This document shows, piece after piece, positions 54,401 through 64,000 of a stretch of 64,000 nucleotides of DNA. Both the position numbers and the translations under genes were made by a program. The notes under the pieces were generated by a model, which worked only from the letters and a program-made list of their open reading frames with translations, was not told the origin of the DNA and searched no databases. Source of the DNA: Azolla caroliniana (Eukaryota > Polypodiophyta); contig JBHGNT010000001.1 of the NCBI GenBank assembly GCA_043228905.1, positions 33,170,001-33,234,000 of the forward strand, read 5' to 3'. Within the stretch, counting starts at the first letter, position 1, and each line of letters opens with the position of its first letter.

Positions 54401-57400
54401 ACCTAGTGGCAACTGATAGGTACATAAAAGATGCTTCACGTAGAACCTTACAAAATGTTGGAAATTAAAGTTAATATTTCATTAGAAAATTCAGTCATGA
54501 AGGAGATATGTTTGTCATTAGTAATAGTTTGTTTACTCAATGAAATTTAAATTTCCTTAAACTTTTCAATTAAGATTTGTGTAAATTTGTCCCCATTGAA
54601 ATATAGTTTATTTTGCATCTAGACTCTCAAGGATGTCAAAATATCAATGTCATCGACCTATTTGAATGGGCACACAACATGAGGATACCATCATCTCCTT
54701 TAAATAACACACTCATTGGCACATGATAGAGCTTGTCTAGGTGCTTGCCATCCACAACATCGGTTCCACATGACTTAATTCACATTGTCTTCGATGTTAG
54801 ATGATGCAAAGTTCGATAATCAAAGTATCACACTTTGATTGAAGGTGTTGCATTTCACACATTGTTGATCAACTCAAATCCCTAAATTTTTCACACAATC
54901 TTCATGTGCTCTCTTGATTGTAAAAATCTCGGACATTAAGAGTCACTTGTCAATTTCACGCATGCTATGCAAAAATATTTCACTCTTGGTCACATAGGAC
55001 ATGTTGACCTTTGGGAATGATAATATAATTTCTCTTTCTTACACGGACAATGTTATGCACCAAGTGTTCACATCACTCGTCATATAACTAAGGATTATGT
55101 AGGATGTCATACTCGTGAGTATCGAGCATCCTCAAACTCGGATTAACACAACCCTCTAAATCTATTGGTATATATTTTAAATATAGCAAGAGACATCACA
55201 TGCAATGCATGATGTGATGCACAATATTTTTCTTCTTCTATATATACAAACAAATTAACCAATAATGATGAATTAACATTAAATCTTCAGCCTTTACACC
55301 AACATTCCAAACTTTGTACTCTTAAAATATTATATCGCCTCTAATTGCTTTTAAAACTATAGTCATATACTTAAAAAGGCAATATCCAGGATTTTGTCAA
55401 CAAAAAACTAATGCATGCACGTTAGAATTTGGCCCATGTTTGATGGCTAAAAACATATAATGTGCTAATGTTAGACTTAGAGCCCTTGGTGGGCATTCGG
55501 TTTTGAGTTTACTTCGAAAAATAATGGGTGAAGTAATCATAAGAAGCATAATACTACTAGGAAGAAAACGTGTATGTGACCGGAACTTCATTTAGATGGT
55601 ACAATCCATATAATGAGCATACCCCACAATGCACTACCTCTCGATCACATTATGGGTTTGTATTAAGTCACATGTTGACATGAAACATCATAAACATGTA
55701 CCACATGGGCACAATTTTGGCAATCCTCTTAGTAGTGAATTTTAACAAATCCCCTCAGTTATTCGCCTTCAAACTAGTTATTGATAACCTAATAAATAAA
55801 TGTCATGCAACAAATTATTTTATCACCCATGATGAAAAATTGTGTTAGTTTCATATGTACATAGATTTAATGGGTTTATGTATTAAGATATTTGTGTAAA
55901 AAGTGGGTTTCTTAGTGTAATTTTGATGCAATTATATGAAGATTTGCGTTTTTTCATTTTGGGTAAGGCAAGTCGAATGCTGGATGTCATTAATGTTTTA
56001 TTGACAAAGATGAATTAATGTGTGAACTTGTTATTTTATTTTATTTATTAAAGTTGACTCTACCATAATTTTAATTTTTTTAAAAGAAAACATATCATTC
56101 CATTAGTTTTAAAAGGCATATCAGCCACAAAATACAAAATGATGGAAAGGAAGTGATTATCCTTCCCCAACCCGTCTTGTGTAAGACAATAGCTAGCCAT
56201 GAAACCTTCACTTGATAGACTTGATTGAGCACTTCCTCAATAGTTGAAACATACCATGAATTTGCATATGTTCAAACCAAATCAATCATCCTCATCATGT
56301 TCATATTCAACATATTCATATACCACATTTGGGTCATCACATGCATCCAATATACCACCACATTTACAATGACCAAGTATCCTCTATTTTCCATATTCAA
56401 CTACCGTAATTCAACTACACGGCGTCATCCTCGTCAATTCAACTAATGACCAACACACTTTTTAATGGACAATTTGAAAGGTTAACCCCTTTTGTTGAAA
56501 GCAACCCCTTAATTCTCTAAGACTCGAGTGAACAAATCTTCGAGCTTTACTTTAGCCTTGGTGTACAAATTCGGTTCGTGTTTCATATGATTTATGAGAA
56601 AATGCTAGAGCTCATAATTGATTGCATCTTAATTCTCAAAACGAGGGGAAATTTGTATTTGAAGTGTTGCATATAGGAGTATTAATGGAAAATGAATCCA
56701 AAGAATCCCAAATTTGGTCCTTCGTATAATATTCACAAAGTCAATCAAAATGAGAAATCATGCAAACGTGTTTACACATGATTCACATCGATCATATCTT
56801 GATGTTTCTTTTAGATCCCTTGATCAATACCATGCATTTGATCCACAAAATAATGTCCAATCATTTTGAGACAAGTACATGGCAAAATATAATTGTAGGA
56901 TTGTGGGCAACCAGAAAATAGGATGAATGACTTCTCATTATAAAGGGCACAATGAACACACAACTATTGTATGGTTGTTTGATGGAGGTTATGCAAAAAA
57001 AGGGATGTATTGTGATATGAATTTGTTTATTGTCTCTATCTCAAGGGTGTTAAAAAGGTGCATGGTGCATGGTACGAAAACATAGGACACCAAACTCGAA
57101 CTTAAGTTCATTCAATCAATTACTTTTCACATATTTGACTAAGAACTGTGACATTCCGTTAGTGTGAGGACATCTACAAACATTTGCTTCATCCATGATT
57201 TCGAATCTAAGAAAGGATTCGGTAACACTGAGTGCAGGGTGAAGACCATAACAATAAAGTGCATCACGAAAGCACGCATTGATAATGTAGGATTCCGATA
57301 TGAAATTTCATTGAACACCACACATATATATGATGCCTTTGTCATGGGAGTGTGAACATAATCGATGGTGTGAAAGTGTTTTGGGGGTTGAAAATGGCAA

Positions 57401-57900
57401 ATACCACACACAATAAGAAAGCTCGCCATGCACGTATTCCTGCAAGATTTAAACTTGAACCAATATATCTATGTCTAATGTTTATGCAAGTCTCTTGTTG
57501 AGAAGCATTGCTTATTCATAACTACATTGTTGACACGTACGTTTTGCTCATAAGGGTGTCGTCAATCTTCTTATAGTTGGATCATAAGAAAAAGAGAGCA
57601 ATGCATCATGAAAACACGGGATGGCCATGCAAGGGATAAACTCGGCAACATTGAGTGACGACATCCAGAACGAAGATTGTAAAAGGGGTGATGGATGGCC
57701 GAACGAAATAGTAGGCAAATATAAAATAGGAGTGGGAAAGCATCCAATGAATGATCCAAAGGAAATAATATGGTATGGGCGATGATGGCACGAGATAGAT
57801 ATATATATATATGATTATATCCTTCCTTATACATATACAATAATAAAGGAAATTTTGGCTTACTAAAGTTACACACTTATGTATTTTACAAGAGTTTAGA
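51430..57900. other. Large gene-poor region
   Basis: About 6.5 kb of AT-rich DNA with only short unconnected frames. Two short pieces are faintly protein-like: 53117-53383, an 88-residue frame with no recognised domain, and FKVGDVLLRVVEHE near 54043-54085, which weakly recalls the end of a Ty3/Gypsy polyprotein. Neither can be assigned. Most of the region is probably old retroelement debris. Confidence 0.4.
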
Positions 57901-57913
57901 GCGCGGACATAAC

Positions 57914-57974
57914 ACACACACACACACACACACAACAAAAATAATAAAGGAAGGCAGGGGGGTGTGTGTGTGTG
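57914..57974. repeat. (CA)n and (GT)n tracts upstream of GTD-binding gene
   Basis: An 11-unit CA run (57914-57934) is followed by a short GT run (57962-57974); the two are complementary and could pair. Confidence 0.8.
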
Positions 57975-58480
57975 ACAGGGGCAAAGTTTAGAGAGAAAGA
58001 AGTCAAGAAATGAAGGAAGAAAGGCCTTTCTTCTCTCTGTCTCTGTCTCTGTCTCTCTCGTTTCAGCAGGCCACGAGGTCCTAATTTCCCCATCGCCCCC
58101 CAAATGCTTCTTTTCAATCCATTGCTACTTTGAGAAAGCTTCTTCTTCGCGTGTGCCCTCCTCTGTCCCCTCCCTCCCCGTCCTCTTCTGTTTCGCTATA
58201 CATCAAATTTTTTTATCAGGTATCTTTTTCACAAAACCCTAATTTCTCCCTTTGCTATTTATCCTGTTATGAGCGAGAGGAGAGCTTTTTAAAGTGTATG
58301 TATAATATATATGAAGCATGATAGACTCCTTTGTCAACCAGCGTGATAAATAAAGACATGCAAGAAGTATATGTTGCATTTTTTTTTTCTTCTTCTTCTT
58401 TTGATTAATCTCATATATTTCCACTAAGGCGAGGTTTTGTTCTTGTTGACATTTCATGCTGTAACACAGGATGTAGGTGA

Positions 58481-58522
58481 ATGGAAATGGCTTGTCTAGC
58501 TTGTTATGGAAGGAATAGTTGA
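58481..58522 (+). promoter_or_regulatory. Upstream ORF overlapping the GTD-binding start codon
   Basis: ATG at 58481 opens a 13-codon frame ending TGA at 58520-58522, which overlaps the main ATG at 58506 in a different frame. If present in the mRNA it would reduce translation of the main frame unless bypassed. The transcript start was not determined, so function is inference. Confidence 0.4.
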
Positions 58523-61500
58523 TAAGGATTTTAAATGTTCTCAGCCCAATATGTCAAAATCTTCGTACTTGAATTCAGGTGGTGGGGAAAATAGATGGAA
58601 AAGATCGGTGAAGAGGAGATTTGACGATAACGGATTTGATGCTACAATACATAATGATTATAACTATGTCGATAAAAGATATGATGACACATTAAATAAT
58701 GATACAAGATATGATGATACCCTATATAGCGATGCATCATTGTCCAAGGAGGTGGAAAGCCACCAAGGAATTCTCTCTTCTGAAACGAGAAGAAGCACAC
58801 GGAGTAGCAATGGCCATGAAAAGATGTCAAATGAGGTAGAAAAAATGCCATTCGAGGCTGCTGGGACCAAATTCAATATTGAAAAACTAGGAAAAAATGT
58901 ACTTGAAGTTATTGATTCTTGTGCTATTGACGAAGGAAATCTCTTTTTTGAAAGGAGAAGAAGCACATGGAGTAAAAATGACTGTGAAAATGTTTCTACT
59001 GGTGCAGAATCAACGTCTCTTGGTGATATTGAGGCCAAACTCAAGCTTGAAAAAGAAGGCATAAATGGCCACAAAGGTGCCAATTCCTCAGATCTTCAAT
59101 CATTAATCAATTTTCAAGGAACAAGTTATGCAAGAGAACCTTCCGGGACTTCCTTTGAAAGGTCAACTTCCCGTAATGAATGTGAAAATGTATGTAATGG
59201 CCCTGAAAGAATGCCTCTGGATGATATTGGCTCTACATTCGAGCTTGAGAAACCAGGCAGAAAGAACCGTGATGTTGTGGGTTCTTCAGATTTCCATTCA
59301 TTCATCAAGACTCTAGGTTCAAGGCCCGAGAACATAGGTTCAGGGAGTTTCATACAGAGGTCAACTTCACACAAATTTGAACAATTTTCTAACAATGTCC
59401 AAGTAGTGGGAACAAATGCTCAATCAAGAAAGCGATGCTCTCCTCATGCATCACTTGAAGCAGATCAAGATCTCATTGCTTATCCAGAGGTTATGATGTT
59501 GAAGAAAGCCCTCAAGTCTGAGAGAGATGCTATTCAGAAACTCTATAAGGAATTGGAAGAAGAGCGACGTGCCTCTAAGACAGCTGCAGATGAAGCCATT
59601 TCTATGATAATGAGAATTCAGGACGAGAAGGCAGCCGCTTTGATGGAAGCTTGGCAATACCGGCGTGTTGTAGAGGAGAGAGAATGCCATAACCAAGAAG
59701 CAATCACTCTACTCAAAGAGGCTCTTTTGGACAAGGAGTATGAGTTATTGTCTTTACAAGAGAGAATGGATGTTTACAAAGAGATGTTTATGAGAATACA
59801 GTCTGGGCAAGGAATGGTTCAAGATAACTTTCTTGAGGAAGGTTTAAGGAAAGAGAATTTGCTTTTGCTAGAAAGTGAGGAAATGGAAACATCATTACCA
59901 TATGCAGATGGGAAGCACATTAGATATCATTATGGAAATCAAATAATGGATAAAACCATGTTGAATGAGGCTGAGTTGCATGAACCTCAAACTGGCATTT
60001 TGGATTTTAGATGCTCCCATGAGGCTACACCTGACAGTAGAAGATTAAACCTAGGACGTCACTTCAAGGATATTCAAGTGTTCCATGATGGGAAAAATTA
60101 TGAGTATTTATCAGGAGAGGATGATGGGGTGTTGGAAAGATCTCATGAACCTGAATTTGGGAATACTGATAATGATGGCCACTCTCTGGGAGCAGAAGAC
60201 ATGAGTGTCACAATTTTGGATCGAGTGAAACGCCTTGAGGAGCGGCTTGAGTATATTCGTCACAGTCAAGTACTTCACCGTGAAAATGCTAATCATTCTG
60301 TAACCCCCCATAATGTGGATCTAGAGGAATCAAAACACTATAATCACTTCAATATACAAGAAGTTTTTTCTACGAAGAGAGAACAGTATAGTTCATTGAA
60401 CATTGACCCAAAAGAGAAATGTTCAACATGGGAAAAGTCCATGAACCCTTCCTGTGACAAAGAGGTTGGTAAAGTTTTTGAATGCTTATCTGCTATGAGG
60501 CATTTAAAGAATTTGGGTATTCAGAATCTGGAGGGATGTTCTACGACGTATGATGCAGAAGCTGAGTCTGGTATGAAAGAGGTGATATCGAGAGGGTGGG
60601 GGACAGATACATCCAAAGCCATCGATGGAGATGATGTCGGGGAGAGTATCCATGATGTATATGAGGTCCATGAAATCAAAGAGTCTATCGTGCATCCTGA
60701 TGATTTTGTCTGCCGAACAGTTGAAGATAGGCATGGCTCTGGAGCAGGCAATGCAAGTTTTTACAGTGTGCAAGAGTCTGAAGAAGCATTGACGAATGAA
60801 GTCATTCTGCCAACACATGGAAGTTATTGCGCGGAAACTAGTAAATTGTCTGTTGAATTCAGTGCCTTGAACATTCACAAAAATGTGGGGGATGAGGATG
60901 TAGACCAACTCAAGCTAAGACTTCAGGCCCTCGAAGGTGAAAGAGTCTTTATGAAGGAGGCAATTGAGTCTTTGAGAAAAGAAAATGGGGAGTTGAAACT
61001 ATTGCAAGAGATAGCCCAGCAGTTACGCGAGCTGAAGGGAGATGTGAGGAGAGTGGAAGGATCAGCAATGCAGGGTCATTTATCATTTCTCTCCTTTTTC
61101 AAGGTACACACAGAATTGAATCATTCTCTTTCATAAAATAATCATTCACCATAGTAATTATTATAATCTCATGGCTTTGTGTGAATATGCAAATCAATAA
61201 TGGCTTTAGATATTTCGTCACTTCCAACACTATCCACCCCAATCTATAAGCGTACTTTTTTTAGTGCACCCAGAACGGAGGGCATTTTGTATAACCTTTC
61301 TTTCATAGATATAAACAATTAATAGAACCCACATCACTAAAATTTCAATTTTGTATGATGTTGAAATGGTTTCCTAGCAATTTTGTCTAAGGTTCGACTA
61401 TTGTGTACAAAAAATTCTGAAATGCTCTTCTGATGTTACACCAGAACTTAATGTCATTTGCTGGGATTCATAATTTATCCACCATTGAAGAAAGCAGGTA

Positions 61501-61744
61501 AGGCATGATGCCATTATCTATATTATATGGTACATATATAGTGAACTTTCAACTTCTCCTTTGAAGTAGTAAAAAAGATAGTTGTCATTGTTATTGTTCA
61601 TCCAGGTTTTTCCATTCTTTTCAAAGAAAATCAATGATATCATCTACTACACAAGATGGTCTTCTCCAAATTCTGAATAAATGTTCGGAAGCACCGAGGA
61701 ATGGATATGTGACAAGAGAGTACAAAATAAAGTTCAAAACATAG
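58506..61744 (+). CDS. GTD-binding (zein-binding, DUF593) coiled-coil protein, myosin-receptor type
   Basis: Three exons, 58506-61103, 61445-61497 and 61606-61744, encode 929 residues. Residues about 326-425 form the GTD-binding domain: YPEVMMLKKALKSERDAIQK, KLYKELEEERRASKTAADEA, ISMIMRIQDEKAAALMEAWQ and a heptad-rich tail to LQERMDVYKEM. In plants this domain binds the globular tail of class XI myosins and links them to vesicles. N-terminal to it are three to four imperfect repeats of 55-66 residues built on RRST-x-S-x-N, C-E-x-V, MPL-x-DIG and LEK-x-G (starting near residues 95, 150, 216 and 282). A second coiled coil lies at about 799-853. Unlike the typical MyoB proteins no N-terminal membrane helix is visible in the frame used, so membrane attachment is uncertain or an upstream exon is missing. 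The C-terminal exons are supported by splice phase only. Confidence 0.82.
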
Positions 61745-63280
61745 GTTTGGTTTGTTTATTCTTCTTATTCTCTTCTCTTTTTTCGGCAACCTCGTTGGGT
61801 GGAGGGCTGTGGGAGCTGATGTCCTGATCTATGGTTGTTAAGATGAATTCTTCTCTTAAAAACTGTAGGCTGGTTAAGATAGTTATTAAGAGGAGTTTTC
61901 ATAAAGAAAGTTGCTGTAATTTTTTAGCCTTCTTTTTTGGCCTCGTCTATGTATCTGTCATTTCTCGAGGGCAGACTTTCCTGAAGATGTTGTAAAGATT
62001 GATGTACTCTAGATTGTACAGCTTTGCGTCGAGTATGAATTTTGGAACAAAATGAATATACACTTGCAAAGCTACCCATCCCTCTCTTTTATTTCTTTGC
62101 TTTGTAATGATAGCTCCACATGTTTTCAAACCAAAGATTGATGTATGTATTTCTTCTTAGAAGTGATTTCCAACCAACTCTGGAGGATGTCTTTCCCATC
62201 CGGATGGCTTCTGAAATTTTTCTAGTGAATTTAGTTCGATTCAAAGTGTGGTGTGTAAAAAAGCATGGAAAAGGTGGCTGTGGGACTTTAGGTACAATAT
62301 TATATTATCTATAAGGGTGGGTGTGGATATGGTTTCTTTTTGTAAACAAACTCAAATATTGTGGAAGCTTGTACTTTTGTATTATTCTTATTGTGATCTA
62401 CATATTTGTATATAATATGACAGTGAATAAGCTAACCCTAAAATGGGCAATAGTAACATATATGTTTGATCCTGATAGTAGTGCTAGTGTAGACTGCAAG
62501 CACACGACCATTTTACTTGAGTGAGACCAAGAGTTCAGGGTTACCCTAGGAAAATGGATATCATGAATCCTTGAAGTGCTCTCTCGCAGACATTGTTTTC
62601 ATTTTCTTTTTTGTGAAAGAAAGCAAAAGCAGAATTTGTCCTCTCTTGTAAAGAGCAGTTCAATACAAGTAGATAGTGATCACTAGACGGCATGTTGACA
62701 GCTTTACAACTCACTATTGAAAATGCATAATTGTGAATGAAACTTGTGATGTCAAATTAATGTATCAGTTGTGGAAATATTAGGAATACAATTAACCAAA
62801 TGAGAAGTAGACTATCTCATGACCCATCCAACAAAATATCTCTTGTGCTATGTCTCCCTTCTCCTAAATAAAGAGTTCATGTTTAAAGGAATAGCATTGT
62901 ATGTTTCATAGCTATATGCTCTATCCCTATTGATCATTGTTGCCATTCTTGGAAATCTTACTAATTGTCAAGGCTTCACCAATCGATTCCATAGTCCTTT
63001 CAATGAGATTTGGGAATCACCTTTCGACCAAGCCTATCGACGGAAAGAATAAACAGACTCTTTTAATAGTAAAAAATCATACTTCCTTTTATATGCAATT
63101 TGAATGGTAAATCAATGATTTTTCTAGGTATACACATGAAGACTAGGACAATATGCGTACAAAACCTACATTCCACTATGACATCTAGTAAGGTTGTGAG
63201 ATATTTTTAATGTCCACGGATCTAGTAAGCTAGTGAAAGATATTTTTAACATCTTCAGGAGACCAATTGCGAGAGACAGA
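61745..63280. other. 3' flank of GTD-binding gene
   Basis: The first 300-350 bases are probably 3' UTR. No further gene is supported. Near 63160-63190 a stretch resembles the tail of the SINE-like fragment at 3150-3295. Confidence 0.4.
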
Positions 63281-63289
63281 GAGAGAGTT

Positions 63290-63550
63290 TATTGGTGGTG
63301 TTCGTGGTGTGAGACAACATATATGTAGGTTGAACGGAAACATGAATCGACAATTTTCGTAACTAGAATTTGAAAGCACATTGACCTTAGAGGAGTTGCC
63401 TCATGTTTCGAAAAGGTTCTTCTTTGGTGGGGTTTGTGGAGTAGGACAACATATACGTAGGTCGAAAGGAAATATGATTTGGCAATTTTTTGTAACTAAA
63501 CTTTGTAAGCACATCATCCTTATTGGGGTTGCCTCATGCCACTTTGCTTG
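63290..63550. repeat. Imperfect tandem duplication, period ~131 bp
   Basis: A block with gtggtgtgagacaacatata-type text at 63305 recurs at about 63437 as gtggagtaggacaacatata. Both copies share cgtaggt/tgtaggt, gcaattttt and ggttgcctcatg segments. Non-coding. Confidence 0.7.
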
Positions 63551-63893
63551 ACATCACCTTAGAGAGTTTACTTCCCCATAAAAATACTCATTGTCATAGT
63601 AGGGACATGAAGGGGTTTTTGTATTGTCATGATGTTTTAATATACATTATTTTGATGAAAAGAGGAGAGACATAGAGATGCGGTCAAACCCTAACTTCCA
63701 TGATGGCATCATTCGTGACAAGAAGACCTTGCATTCTTTTTCAATATCTTCGAGAAGCATCGGAGCCACAAGCATATGCGTGCTATGTATAGATTTCCTT
63801 GTTTTAGAGCTACTCAACGAGGCTACTGCCTTTTTCTTTTACAATGATTTTCTTTATCGGAAGAAAATTGAATATGTGATATGAATTCTAGCC

Positions 63894-64000
63894 GCACACA
63901 CGTCTCGATTGCTTTGTGAAAGAGGAAGCAAAGAAGGAACTTCAGGATGCGAGGGGTATGCTTGGAAATTACCAAAAAGCCAGTGGAGCGGAGAAGGGTA
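63894..64000 (+). CDS. Possible first visible exon of a gene running off the window
   Basis: After an acceptor-like ttctag at 63886-63891 one frame stays open to the window end and looks protein-like (VKEEAKKELQDARGMLGNYQ). No family is recognised and length is too short to be sure; it could be chance. Confidence 0.2.

Noticed and set aside
57606-58117. Frames of 165 and 73 residues with Cys/Val and Glu/Arg runs
   Set aside because: They translate CA/GT and CT repeats in the upstream region of the GTD-binding gene.

Overview
This is nuclear DNA from a land plant. All the recognisable proteins are plant families, the introns are GT-AG, and the intergenic space is AT-rich with many CT/GA, TA, CA and tetranucleotide microsatellites. 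The style of the pentatricopeptide repeat (PPR) genes suggests a fern or another seed-free vascular plant: long runs of near-identical PLS repeats, and a C-terminal DYW-type domain whose PG box reads AGCCWW. This assignment is inference; the sequence contains no direct taxonomic marker.

Layout. 1-1569: last five exons of an anoctamin (TMEM16)-like gene (+). 4343-5247: uL18-family ribosomal protein, probably mitochondrial (+). 5248-8700: gene-poor, with a long-range inverted repeat and a duplicated microsatellite. 8704-9336: intronless LEA_2/NHL membrane protein (+). 11514-13862: PLS-class PPR protein with a short E domain (-). 14834-17639: XRI1-like DNA-repair/meiosis gene, eight exons (-). 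19620-20010: decayed PPR fragment. 20795-23680: large PLS-DYW PPR protein with an altered deaminase site (+). 24528-24995: duplicated fragment of the downstream reductase gene. 25815-26400: decayed copy of the PPR-DYW gene. 26922-30199: cinnamoyl-CoA-reductase-like SDR, six exons (-). 30360-34620: repeats, a terminal-inverted-repeat element and a non-LTR-like insertion. 35070-39153: SET-domain protein of the Rubisco LSMT type (-). 39640-41900: relic of a Ty1/Copia element. 43121-45747: alternative oxidase, four exons (+). 46929-50719: WD40-like protein similar to Arabidopsis At4g14310, four exons (-). 50720-58480: gene-poor. 58506-61744: GTD-binding (zein-binding, myosin-receptor type) coiled-coil protein (+). 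61745-64000: mostly non-coding.

The genes are ordinary single eukaryotic loci and do not form an operon or cluster. Several have organelle roles: alternative oxidase and uL18m in mitochondria, the SET protein probably in plastids, and the PPR proteins in organelle RNA processing or editing. No new multi-gene system is evident. The most interesting points are a WW-type PPR-DYW protein that has lost the zinc-binding His of its deaminase motif, and the alternating pattern of intact and broken PPR and reductase copies (20.8-30.2 kb). That pattern suggests one tandem duplication of a two-gene block followed by complementary decay. Exon boundaries were worked out by hand from reading frame, splice consensus and family similarity; no search was run.
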